Source: Hsuehochloa calcarea | Lineage: Eukaryota; Streptophyta; Magnoliopsida; Poales; Poaceae | Length of the DNA: 64,000 bases | Assembly: GCA_036346395.1 (NCBI GenBank) | Contig: CM070601.1 | Span: forward strand, 11,839,763 to 11,903,762 | Reading direction: 5' to 3' | Notes under the pieces: model-generated | The model's input: only the letters and a program-made list of their open reading frames with translations | The model's database searches: none | Told to the model about the DNA's origin: nothing | In this document: positions 11,595 to 22,084 of the stretch, piece after piece | How the letters are laid out: each line of letters begins with the position of its first letter | How positions within the stretch are numbered: the first letter of the stretch is position 1 | Translations under genes and position numbers: made by a program

Positions 11595-12600
11595 ATGCCG
11601 CCTAGAAGAGCCGCCGCCCCAGCCTGTGGAGCCTTTGCAACTGGCAGAGGAAAAGGACATGGAAATGGTCGTGGTCGTGGCCAAGGACCATATCTACCTC
11701 CCCCGCCACCAGCAAACCCCTCAATGGCTCAAGTTATGTTCCAACAGACGTAGATTCTCCAAGCCCTGCTCACCAATCAGCAGATTGGAACAGCCGGATG
11801 TAACTCCAAGCTGGCAGATTTCCTCCGGACAAGGCCCTTCAGTTTTGTTGCCGCCCATGAGCCCCTAGAAGCAGAAGATTGGCTCAGGGACACTGAGAAG
11901 AAACTCCGCCTTGCCCGCTGCTCAGATGAAGACATGGTGGACTTTGCCACCCATCAGTTGAAATGAGCCGCCACTGCATGGTGGAAAAACTACCTCGCTG
12001 CTCAAGGTGGTGATGGCTCAATGACAAAACAAGAAGAAGCAGCAGAAGCATATGCAACCGGCAACTAACCAGACCCCGCCACCGCAGAAGAAATGCCCAA
12101 AGCACCAGTGTATGAAGCTGCACCCGCCTAGCTGCCAATCCCTTGGTCTGAATTCAAGGCCGCGTTCAGGACCAACTTTGTACTAGCTGGTACAATGAGG
12201 TTGAAGAAGACCGAGTTCAGAGCCCTCAAGCAGGGTCAAATGTCAGTGCATGAGTATTGGACCAAGTTTAATCAGCTTACCCACTACGCCCCAAATGACG
12301 TAGCTGAGAAGAAGAGAAGATTGACCGATTTGTGGAAGGTATGCGTGAGGACATGTGAGTCCATCTCATCCTCCATGACTACCCCGGCTTCCATCACCTG
12401 GTCAACAAAAGCCATAGTGCTGGAAAATGAGAGAAGGGGCACTTTGCCAACAGGTGCCCTCAACATCAGAACCCTGCCGCAAAGTTCAATGCAGGAGCCA
12501 CCACGACACAAGGCCAAGCTTCCAACCAAAGCTAGAGTCATCAGACGTCTCAAGCCTCGAGGTCTACCCCGACACCAAGCCGCGGTCGTGTGAACCATGT
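11595..12600 (+). pseudogene. gag: Chromovirus gag (broken)
   Basis: This would encode the nucleocapsid/capsid polyprotein. It starts MPPRRAAAPA, followed by a Gly/Arg-rich GRGKGHGNGRGRGQG tract. The capsid signature is WSEFKAAFRTNFV..GTMRLKKTEFRALKQG, then MSVHEYWTKFNQLTHYAP (about 12150-12290), typical of the Retrotrans_gag domain. In-frame stops occur early (after MAQVMFQQT and after ATHQLK), and a frameshift lies around 12310-12330. The CX2C half of the zinc knuckle is absent: NERRG is joined directly to HFANRCP, leaving only the HX4C half. The protein cannot be made as one chain. Confidence 0.85.
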
Positions 12601-13150
12601 CACAGCCGAGGAGGCCCAAGACACCTCAGGAGTGCTTATGGGTACGTTCCCTGTTAATTCAGTACACACGCAAGTTTTGTTTGATTCTGGAGCTTCGTAC
12701 TCTTTTGTTTTAAGAAAGTTTGTTGAAATGCTTAAATTGTTAACCTATAAGTTAAAGAAACCTGTGGTACTAAGTTCACCCGGTGGACCTCTATTTGCTA
12801 CCTCACCACCCTAGAGTAGAGATTATTTTGAAAAATTCTGGATTCCTAGCAAACCTTCTTGTGCTAGAATCCCAAACTCTGGATATCATCCTAGGAATGG
12901 ATTGGTTGGTTGAATACCAAGGATTACTAGATTGTGCCAACAGAGAAGTGGTGCTCACCAAGAATACAGGAACCCTAATAAAGGTTAGTGTGGATCGTTC
13001 CCCTCTTTTGGATCGAGCAATCCACCACCTTGAAGAGTTGTCCCTAGAGACAACGCCTGTAGTCCAAGCTTACCCCGATATCTTCCCCGAAGAATTGCTA
13101 GGCATGCCGCCAAACAGAGATGTTGAGTTTGTAATCAACTTCAAACCGAG
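12600..13150 (+). pseudogene. Chromovirus protease and linker
   Basis: This is the retropepsin region. The active-site motif is VLFDSGASYSFV (catalytic Asp in DSGA, about 12676-12711). The usual downstream ILGMDWLVEYQGLLDC segment is at about 12887-12937. A frameshift near 12790-12810 separates the active site from the second half. The end, FPEELLGMPPNRDVEFVI, is the standard linker into RT. Confidence 0.85.
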
Positions 13151-14262
13151 ATGACCCCAATTGCTAAGAGACCATACAGAATGGCCAGTGACGATTTTGA
13201 AGAGCTCAAGACGCAGATTGAAGATCTACAAGAAAAATATTTTATTCGACCTAGTTCCTCTCCCTGGAATTTGCCAGTACTTTTTGTGAAGAAGAAGGAT
13301 GGCACCGCACGATTACGTGTGGATTATAGAACACTCAATGAGGTAACCATCAAGAACAAGTATCCCTTGTCTCGCATTGATGACATGTTCGATCAGTTGT
13401 CAGGAGCAGCAGTTTTCTCCAAGATAGACATAAGGTCAGGTTACCACCAACTCAAGATCAGGAATGAGAATATTCATAAAACGGCTTTTACCACCCGGTA
13501 TGGCTTGTATGAGTTCACAGTCATGCTGTTTGGCTTGACCAATGCGTTAGCCTACTTCATGAACCTCATTAACAAAGTATTTATGGAATTTCTGGACAAG
13601 TTCGTAGTCATTTTCATAGACGACATTCTGATCTATTCAAAGACCAATGAAGAACATGTTGAACATCTGCAATTGGTCCTAGAAAAACTTAAAGAGCATC
13701 AGCTTTTTGCCAAGTACAGTAAGTGTGAATTTTGCCTTCAAGAGATCAGTTTCCTCGGACATATTGTAACCACTGGAGGAATTGCAGTTGATCCATCCAA
13801 AGTAGAAGCTGTAATGGAATGGAAGTAGCCTACCTCAGTATCAAAAGTGCGTAGTTTTCTCGGTTTGGCTGGATACTACATACGCTTCATAGAAGGTTTC
13901 TCCAAGCTTTCCAAACCAATGACGCATCTACTTAAAAAGGAAAAGAAGTATGAATTGACAGAAGCTTGTGAAAAGAGTTTCCAAGAATTGAAGAAGAGGT
14001 TAACCTCTACACCAGTTTTAATCCTGCCGGACATTCATCAGGACTTTGAAGTCTATTGTGATGCTTCACGTCAAGGTCTTGGTTATGTACTCATGCAAGG
14101 AGGAAAAGATGTAGCTTACGCATCCAGACAGCTCCGTCCTCATGAAGACAACTACCCAACTCGTGATTTGGAGTTAGCAGCAGCAGTGTATGCCTTAAAA
14201 TTTTGGTGGCGTTACTTAATTGAAAATCATTGTGATATCTACACATACAACAAGAGTCTCAA
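13151..14262 (+). pseudogene. pol: Chromovirus reverse transcriptase and RNase H N-terminal part
   Basis: The RT domain reads openly for 225 codons (13151-13828). It contains LFVKKKDGTARLRVDYRTLN, FSKIDIRSGYHQLKI, and the catalytic FIDDILIYSK (YXDD-type box, both Asp present). The GxTNAxxxF helix is altered to GLTNALAYFMN. A single TAG follows VEAVMEWK at 13828. The frame then continues as SKVRSFLGLAGYYIRFI into the connection and RNase H regions (DASRQGLGYVLMQ, ASRQLRPHEDNYPTRDLELAA). The RNase H frame breaks at NKSLKH where foreign DNA enters. Apart from that stop and the insertion the sequence is well preserved. Confidence 0.92.
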
Positions 14263-15090
14263 GCATTTATCAAAATACCGTTACCGGACTAAATCCCGGC
14301 AGGGGACCGGGAACGGTAACTGGCCGGTTACCGGTTTTCCCAGAAAAACCAAAATTTGAAATTTGTTTAAAAATCAACCGAAATTCGATATTTGAATTTG
14401 CAAACTCGGAAAAACCGGTCGTGATTTCGTTTCCATTGCTCCACCGGTAAGGCGGTTCCGCGGATTTATATCCACGTCTCAAGTATTTATATCCTCAACC
14501 TCTCAAGTACATCTTCACCTAGTTGATTAGATCTCAACCTTCACGGTACACTCGAGATCGAGATCTTGAATTGTAAGAAAATCAATATACTCACAAACCA
14601 ATCTAATAGATTGAATTGCAAGTAGTAGCGTTAGGTGAATAGTACTCCGAAACAAGAGATAGATATCTTGATCTTGCTCTCAATCTTTCTCCCTCAATCT
14701 CTCCAACTCATATCACGACTCAAGAACACACGATATGCGCCAAAGCGGCTTGTCGATTTTTATTATCTAAATCATAACTTGTTCTCAATATGGTGCGGCC
14801 ATGGGGGTTTATATAGCCTCCCACGCAAGCACAAAAATCGGATGAACGATGTCAGAGTTGCTCTGATGTCGTGTCCGATTCATGTTCACGTGAACGAGAA
14901 TCAGTGATTCGCTCACGTGAACACTACCAAACCAAAAAATGCTTTCTTTAATTAGAATTTAAACTATTCTAGTTTTGGAATAAAATATTAATCACCAATT
15001 GGTCATCAATTGGATCCAAATCGAACCAACCCACATGCCATGTTCTGATGTCCTCTCCATGCATGGTCAATGCTTTGGTTGTAGATATGG
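14263..15090. mobile_element. Insertion(s) interrupting the RNase H region
   Basis: Coding for RNase H stops at KSLKH and resumes near 15090 with RWLELIKDYNLDVHYHPGKA. In between are about 800 bp of foreign DNA in at least two pieces. The first (about 14266-14501) is rich in CCGTTACCGG, GGTAACTGGCCGG and TTACCGG motifs, reminiscent of the subterminal regions of Ac/Ds-like hAT elements. It is flanked by CTCAAGCA (14258-14265) and CTCAAGTA (14502-14509), a possible 8-bp target duplication with one mismatch. At 14502-14520 the text again encodes LKYIFT, a remnant of host RNase H. The second piece (about 14530-15080) is AT-rich and contains GTTCACGTGAAC palindromes at about 14884 and a matching inverted copy at 14913. 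Family and exact ends are unresolved. Confidence 0.65.
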
Positions 15091-16610
15091 CCGTATCAAG
15101 ATGGTTAGAGCTGATAAAGGATTATAACTTAGATGTCCATTACCATCCTGGAAAGGCTAATGCTGTTGCTGATGCATTAAGCCGCAAGTCCTACTGCAGT
15201 AACATTATGGTTCAAAAGTATCAACCTGAGATCTACAAGGAATTTGAGGCGCTCAACCTTTGTTTAATAGAACGAGGCACTATGGATGATGTGGAAGCGC
15301 ATCCAACTCTAGAAAAGCAGATCAAGACTGCTCAAGAAGGACATCCCGGAGTCCAGAAGTTCAAGCACCTCATGGCCAAAGGGAAAGTCCCAAAGCTGAT
15401 CGAAGATCAGCAAGGAATCCTATAGTATAGGAAACGTCTCTTTGTTCCCGACCAGAAGGAACTCAAGAATTTGATTTTGAAGGAAGCTCATAGCTCAGCA
15501 CATACCCTACACCCAGGTAGCACCAAGATGTATCAAGACATGAAGATTATGTATTGGTGATTGTGAATAAAAAGTGACATCACCAAGTTTATAGCTTGTT
15601 GTGATGTGTGCCAGCGAATCAAAGCCGAGCACCAGAGACCAGCAGGATTGCTACAACCGCTATAGATCCCTTAGTGAAAATGGGAAGAAATTGGAATGGA
15701 TTTCATTACAGGGCTTCCTGGAACCAAGTCCGGTTGTCACTCAGTATGGTTTATAGTGGACAGATTGACCAAAGTCGCCTATTTCATTCCAGTGAAAACA
15801 ACTTACAAGGGAGACAAGTTAGCAGAGTTGTATATGGCTCGTATTGTACGCCTACATAGAGTATAGTCTTGGATCGAGATTCTCAGTTCACCTCGCACTT
15901 TTGGGCTAGTCTGCATGATGCCTTTGGGACACACCATGCTTTCAGCACAACGTATCATCCTCAGACTGAAAGAACAAACCAGATTCTATAAGACATGCTT
16001 CTAACTTGAGCTTTGGAAATCACTGTAGACTAGGAGAAATGTCTATCGTATGCCGAGTTTGCATACAACAACAGTTTTCAGTCAAGTCTGGAAATGCCCC
16101 CGTTTGAAGCGCTCTATGGAAGAAAATGCAGAGCTCCTATGCATTGGTCAGAATCGTGAAGGATATATCTTCAGACCAAATACTCTCAAGCAAGCAGAAG
16201 AGAAAGTTCGGCTAATCAGAGATCGCCTTCAAGCAGCTCAGTCTAGACAAAAGAGATATGCCGACAACCGTCGAAGGGAATTAACCTTTGAAGTTGGAGA
16301 TAATGTGTATATCAAGGTGTCGCCGCTTCGTGGAACTCGAAGATTTAAGGTGAAAGGCAAGCTCGCACCAAGATACATAGGCCCGTTCCCGATCACCGCC
16401 AAGCGTGTTGAAGTCGCCTATCAGTTGGAGCTACCGGAAAGTCTGTCAGACATTCACAACGTGTTTCACGTCTCACAGCTCAAGAAATACCTCAGAGTAC
16501 CAGAAGAGCATACTCCAGTTGAAGCCATCGCCCTTCAGAAGGACCTGACCTATCCGGAGCATCCAATCAAGATTCTCGACGTTGTCGAGAAGCAAACAAA
16601 GCGTTAGATC
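15090..16610 (+). pseudogene. Chromovirus RNase H end, integrase and tail
   Basis: After the RNase H/integrase linker (NAVADALSRKSYC), the zinc-binding region reads HSSAHTLHPGSTKMYQ and CCDVCQRIKAEHQ, retaining the HHCC residues but with stops (for example after MKIMYW). The catalytic core can be followed only across frames: MDFITGLPGTKSG and VDRLTKVAYFIPVKT, then LDRDSQFTSHF, then HPQTERTNQ with the catalytic Glu. The C-terminal part (16050-16607) is open: GDNVYIKVSPLRGTRRF, GKLAPRYIGPFPI, HNVFHVSQLKKYLRVPEEH. Out of frame beyond 16607 a chromodomain-like remnant (WSNHSSREAT) is visible, which supports the chromovirus call. Confidence 0.88.
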
Positions 16611-16743
16611 ATCCACCTTTGAAAAGCCTAATGGAGCAACCACTCATCAAGAGAAGCCACCTCGGAGTGCGAAGACCAGTTAAAGCTGGATTTCTCGTCC
16701 TTGTTCTCGGGGTAGTTCGAATCTCGGAGTCGAGATTCCGTTT

Positions 16744-16751
16744 AAGGGGGG
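16744..16751 (+). other. Polypurine tract
   Basis: AAGGGGGG lies a few bases before the 3' LTR. It is the expected plus-strand primer site. Confidence 0.7.
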
Positions 16752-16757
16752 TACGTT

Positions 16758-19720
16758 TGTAACATTATCAAATTTTCAATCAAACAATTGGATCTTTAGT
16801 TTCAAAATTTCAAAATCAAATTTCAAAATTTTGAATTTTTGCAACCAAACCTGGGATTGGGCCCGTCTCGGTCCAGTTCTTCCCCCGGCCCGTCCGCTCC
16901 GTCCAGGACCACTCCCCCTCCGGCCTTGCCCCACTCTGCGCCCCCTTCAGCACCATCGCGCCCGTGCCTGCCGACCCGCGCCGCTAGGCTGACCGTCCCT
17001 CTGTTGCGCCGCCCGCCTTGGTCGTCGTCGCCCACACCGCACGCGTCGCGCCGCCGCCACTGGGCCCCCTTCTCCTCCCAGGCGCTCGCCGCTCCCGGCT
17101 TTAGCCGTCGCCGAGCCCCCTTGTTTCCTCCCGTAGCTCCGATCGCCTCCTCCCCGCCGCGCGCTTTTTCCTCCCCACGGCTATAAAGCCCCCACTCCTT
17201 TTCTCCCTCCGCACCCCGCCTCCTCCTCGTCTTTGCCTCCGTCGTGTCGTCGTCGCCCTCTTCCGCGCCTCGGCCACCGCCGCCTCACCGAGCCGTCGTT
17301 GCCTCTGCGCACGTCTTCGCCTCCACCTCCGGCCTCGCTTCCGGCGCCGCCCGCTTCCTCCCCTGCCTCCTTCTTGCACCGCTGCCACCATGCGCCCTCC
17401 CCTCTCCTCCCCGCCTCTCCCTCCCCTGGTTTTCTCCATGTGTTGGGAAGACGTGGCGACGTGCCGCACGCATCGCCGCTCTTATCCACCCTGCGCGCCT
17501 GACTAACAGGTGGGCCCCCACCCACTCTGTCGTGTGTGTGACAGTGGCCCCCACTCACGACTGTGGTCTTGTGGACTGTGTGGCCCGTGCGCATGGACTC
17601 GGTCCACACACTGTACGGTGGACCGAGCCATATTCAGGTGCCACGTGTCAGCACGGGGTATTTGTGGGTTTTATGTTTTTCTTTTCAATTAAAAATTCAT
17701 TTCTTCTTTGTTATAACTCCAAAAATTATGAAACTTGCTCCTAAAATTTTCTAAATTCAAGATCTTGCTAATGGCACTGGTCTTGTTCAATTTGGAGTTC
17801 ATTTATTATGAGTTTTGTATTTATTTACTCTTTCTGTTGTGTATTTTTTCGGCAATTTCGTCTAATTAGTGTTCGAAGAAGCAGGAGACCTCCACTTCGA
17901 TCAAGCTCAAGGGTACGAGGACCCTACAACCTTTAACCAAGGTGAGTCAATACTTTGATCATTTTGAGCCTACATTTTATGCAAAGTATATTTATTTAAA
18001 ATATCAAAATTGCATGTTTTAATTATGTAATCCAATATATGTTAAAGCTTAAAGTAGTTAAACACGTACCCATTTGAAGATTAATTAATTATTATTCATC
18101 ATTTGATAAATTGAATCCCTCATTCCATGTCACCCTCGTAAATATGTGGTAAATAGTAGCATATGTTGTACTTAAGCGACATACTAGTCTTGCTTAAGTA
18201 CCGGGATAATAAATGTTCTGATCATCATCTTTTAATCATGAAAGTGATTTTGGACAGTCATTGGATGTAAATGACTGGCGTGTTGTGATAATTAGCTTTT
18301 CCTCCCTAAAACCCTAAACAACTTGCTAGTACCACATCTGGGCGGATGGAAAGAGTGGTGGGTGTCGTCGTGCACAAGAGTAGTTGGTATGTGGTATGAA
18401 CCGCCCAGATGGATTAATGACTTAATCTTGTCATGACCTCTTGTGTAAAATAAGTACAACCGCAAGTCTGTAAAGTGCAACTTGGCTTTGTAAAATTATC
18501 AAACCCTGAATGTCATCCCACAAATCGGCTTGTGGAAGCGTGCAAGCGGCAGGATGTGTTCTGGCTTGAAAGGGACACCGTGATAGGGTGAACTTGCCAA
18601 CTGCGCTAGTCGTTGTGTCCGGAGCCAGCTGCGCTTGTCGTTGTGGTGAACATCCCGCACAACTTATGGGAGTGGCCCATATGGGTGAGACGACGGAAGG
18701 GCGAGGTAGTTCGAAAAGTTATTGTGACGATCGCTCAACTACAAGACTAAGGAATCATGTGGGGTAACGAGTATGATTATTTCTTGTGGGTATAGTGTAC
18801 AACCTCTGCAGAGTCTAAACTGTTTAAATAGCCGTGCCTATGGTCAAAGGCGGACATGAGATCTTAACTTGAGTTAGTTCTATTTCAAAAACCTTTGTGG
18901 GTAGAATACAACCAGGTCGGCTCATCTAGCCTGAGGTTGGATTTTTTCTGAGCCGTCGAGCTCAGTGGTATGGAGGAGCGAATGTAGCTCCAATAAAATG
19001 ATGCATGTGTAGAGTTTCTAGTGATGGAGGGAACCTCTACTGTTATTTAATATTGCAGTTACTCTCTTTAATAAAATGCAATTTATTTAAAATGCTAAGT
19101 CATAGGAAATTGTAATTATGATAATTGAAAATATTACTTTAGCAAATAAAAGAACCCGAGCTATTCCTTGTTAAGCCATGCATGTATACTATTGCATCTT
19201 GTGTGTTGGCTCGCGAGCACGGAAGTTGTGCTCATTCTCGTTCTTCCTCCAAACCCTCTAGTGATGTGGATCAAGGGGACTACGCATACTATGAAGACCC
19301 TAAAGTCGTCAGATAAGGAAACGATGAAGCGTAGTCTAGTCTATAGTCCAGGTCTCGCCCCAGTCTAAGTGGACTCGTTTAGTACTTGCGTACGGCGGAT
19401 ATTGTCCAACCGCTTGGGTAATATCCGTCGTACACAGGTCACCCCTGTCGCTTGCCTATGGAGAGATGAGCTTTACCCCTTTTTGCTTCCGCTGTAGCTA
19501 CATGCTTTTATGTGATGTAATCTATTTGGCCTGCCTGTTCTTTTTGTAAAACTTGACCCGACGTGGTCTGTATCACTATGAAGTTGTAATATATTAAATG
19601 TCTTAATTTACGCCTTGTATGAAATGATTTAGCAATGTGCCTGTGAGTGCTATCTACTGATCCAGGGAATAGCACAATGTTTTCACAAATGATTTGGGAT
19701 TAGAAAATCCGGGTCCGGCA
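16758..19720 (+). repeat. 3' LTR of the chromovirus
   Basis: This is the right LTR, 2963 bp, beginning TGTAACATTATC and ending GGGTCCGGCA. It is colinear with the 5' LTR, with many substitutions and several indels. One is a local duplication near 18598-18650 (AACTGCGCTAGTCGTTGTG repeated as AGCTGCGCTTGTCGTTGTG) that is absent from the 5' copy. Its C-rich block (about 16860-17480) also produces spurious ORFs. Confidence 0.93.
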
Positions 19721-19725
19721 GACGC

Positions 19726-20710
19726 ACACTTTGAACCATCGAAAATTCCACGCACAATTGCTCTTCTTCCGCATACTTAGCTCCAAAGGGAACCAATAAT
19801 AAGCAGTAAAAACAAAGGATCTGTTTACACATAATTCGACTGTTTTCTCTGTAATAAACTGTCATATTTTGAAAGTTCATTTACAACTGTGTTATACATA
19901 AATTACAATAAATTATTTATGTAATTTTGGTTATTGATCACTGTAATTATTCTTAAAAGTCTTAATAACTCATATTTCCATCGCATGATTCAAAATCTCA
20001 CATGTAATTTGAGAGGTTGAGCAAAAATAAAGATAAAAAAAAATAAAATTATATACCAACAAAATATGGTAATGTGGTGAACCCGTTATGTTCTTCACAT
20101 ATATTTTAAGAGGTTGAGCAAAAATAAAGATAAAAAAATAAAATTATATACCAACAAAATATGGCAATGTGATGAACCTATTATGTTTCAAATAAAAAAT
20201 CATAATAAATTCATACCTAATTCATCGGATAGAAAAAAATGTAAATCTCAAAGTATATCGAATGAATAAAAATTCAATTATTATGATTTTTTTATTATAT
20301 CAACTATACGAATCTTATACCATATTTAATTAAAAAATAACAATTTCAACTTAAAAAGCTGTTGAGAGTTATACGACAGTTGCCATGAACTAAGGGATTG
20401 ACCGTGCATGCCTAAGTTTCAAGTCTTCGTGTGAAAGCACGTCGAGCTCGCTTCGTCAAAGGCACTGCCAATAACAATAGAATAAACCCATCATACGGTA
20501 CGACCATGGAACGATACGATCGGGAGTCGGAACGGCTCGGCGAGGAAGAAGGCCGTACTGGCATGTGGGCCCCACCCTCGAAAGGCCGCTCGCTCTCTCG
20601 CCGTCTCGTAAGGCCACTCACTATTAATTTACTCGTGGCGTAGCACTCGATCGCTCGCTGACGTCTCGTACTTGCGCACACCCGTACCGAGCGGCCTGCA
20701 GTTTGTGTGT
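19726..20710. other. AT-rich intergenic DNA upstream of the MYB gene
   Basis: No coding sequence is supported. The block at about 19870-20350 is very AT-rich and contains a 97-bp-period direct repeat (20012-20187). The last 250 bp become GC-richer towards the MYB promoter. Confidence 0.5.
20012..20187. repeat. 97-bp-period direct repeat
   Basis: Two copies of about 80 bp, starting AGAGGTTGAGCAAAAATAAA at 20012 and 20109, differ mainly in the length of one A-run and in a few substitutions near their ends. Confidence 0.85.
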
Positions 20711-20719
20711 ACATATAAG
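20711..20719 (+). promoter_or_regulatory. Candidate TATA box of the MYB gene
   Basis: ACATATAAG lies about 205 bp before the MYB start codon, a plausible distance for a 5' UTR of about 175 nt. It is a sequence match only. Confidence 0.4.
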
Positions 20720-20922
20720 CTGCAGCCCTGTGTGCCATATCCTCTCCTGCTTGATTGCTTGCCTCCTCCTCCTTCCTGTGGGCGTGCGGGCGTGCGTGAG
20801 GGCGAGACTGACTCGGAAGACGACTCCGTCCGTGTGGTTTGTTGTCCGCGGAGAAGTGAAGAGCCGCTGATCCCCTCTTGCTTAATTTGCTGTCTCTGTA
20901 AGGGCGAGTCTTGAAGGTGTCT

Positions 20923-22084
20923 ATGGGGCGCGCGCCGTGCTGCGACAAGGCGAGCGTGAAGCGGGGGCCGTGGTCGCCGGAGGAGGATGAGCAGCTGAGG
21001 AGCTACGTCCAGAGGCACGGCATCGGCGGCAACTGGATCGCCCTGCCGCAGAAAGCAGGTACGGTGTGCTGCTTGTGGAGGCTGGACTCTGGAGACTGGA
21101 CATGTAGCACTGCAGTAGTGCAGTCTGATCACGGACTAGTTGCTTTCTTGAACTCTTGGTTCTGAACTTGTGATGATATCTGCTCAAGTTGAAATTATGT
21201 TGTTCTTGCACACAGTTTCCAGGATTTGTTTGTAAAGCTTGCTCCTTTTGATTCAGGGCTTAACCGCTGCGGCAAGAGCTGCCGCCTCCGGTGGCTCAAC
21301 TACCTGAGGCCGGACATCAGGCATGGATGCTACACGGAGCAGGAGGACCAGATCATCTGCTCGCTCTACAACTCAATTGGAAGCAGGTGAGATACACTAC
21401 AGTGTTCAGCTCTAACTACTGCATTTTTTTTTCCTTGTGCGTGCTTCTAATTTTACGCCTCTACTGCATGCCAGGTGGTCCATCATCGCGTCCAAGCTCC
21501 CCGGCCGGACCGACAACGACGTCAAGAACTACTGGAACACCAAGCTCAAGAAGAAGGCCACGGTGGCCGTGCAGCCCGGTACCCGGAGCCAATGCACATC
21601 CCTGCAGCCGGCGCTCTCGCCCGCCGCGTCCGCCTCCTCGTCCGTCACCAGCTCGAGCGGCGACATATGCTTCGCCGGCATGTACCCACCACAGCCGCTG
21701 CCCCAAGGGCTCATTCACTTCGACCCGCCGCCGCCGTGCAAGCCGCAGACCGAGCTCGCGCCCATGCCACCGGCCACCGTCGCGCTGGATGTCTCCAGCG
21801 GTTGGGCGTCCGCTCCTGCGGCGAGCGACGGCGTGACGCTGGACGACGTGTTCCTGCCTGAGCTCGGGGGCGCCGGCGAGCAGCTGTTGTTCCCTTACGG
21901 CGACCTGTTCGGTGGGTTCGGCGGGCTGCAGGATAAGGCCACCTTGGAGCTCTCAGCGTGCTACTTCCACAACATGGGGGAGATGTGGCCCGCCTCCGCC
22001 CACGCCCACGCCCACGCCAAGCCGCAGGGTCTCTGCGACACCTTGACACAGGAGGAGAGTAAAGCTCATGGGATTGCTGCATGA
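20923..22084 (+). CDS. R2R3-MYB transcription factor (RAX/MYB36/MYB68-like)
   Basis: This is a DNA-binding transcriptional regulator. Exons are 20923-21058, 21257-21386 and 21475-22084 (876 nt, 291 aa plus stop). The two introns fall at the positions typical of plant R2R3-MYBs, in phases 1 and 2. The N-terminus MGRAPCCDK is followed by R2 (W17, W38, W58) and R3 (Y71 in place of the first Trp, W90, W109), ending GRTDNDVKNYWNTKLKKK. QKAGLNRCGKSCRLRWLNYLRP and the YNSIGSRWSIIASKLPGR stretch place it near subgroup 14 (RAX/MYB37/38/84/87/68/36), whose members act in axillary meristems and root barrier or differentiation programmes. The C-terminus is Ala/Pro/Ser-rich with an acidic VTLDDVFLPELGG patch that could activate transcription. 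The usual HGG before R3 is HGC here (C70). Exact orthology is not established. Confidence 0.93.

Larger units (their letters stand above)
7474..19720 (+). mobile_element. Complete Ty3/gypsy chromovirus (Tekay/Del-like)
   Basis: The element has two long direct LTRs (7474-10299 and 16758-19720), both starting TGTAACATT and ending CCGACA or CCGGCA. It is flanked by a perfect 5-bp target duplication GACGC (7469-7473 and 19721-19725). A primer-binding site for initiator tRNA-Met follows the 5' LTR, and a G-rich polypurine tract precedes the 3' LTR. The order is leader, gag, protease, RT, RNase H, integrase, then a chromodomain-like tail. This is the order of Ty3/gypsy chromoviruses, and the long LTRs and integrase tail resemble the Tekay/Del (RIRE3-like) lineage. 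Stops, frameshifts, a gag deletion and foreign DNA inside RNase H make it non-autonomous. Visible substitutions and indels between the LTRs indicate that it is not a very recent insertion. Confidence 0.95.

Noticed and set aside
20412..21132. Minus-strand ORFs of 167-178 aa over the MYB promoter and first exon
   Set aside because: They are antisense shadows of the GC-rich MYB exon 1 and its 5' flank, with no domain and no conserved motif.
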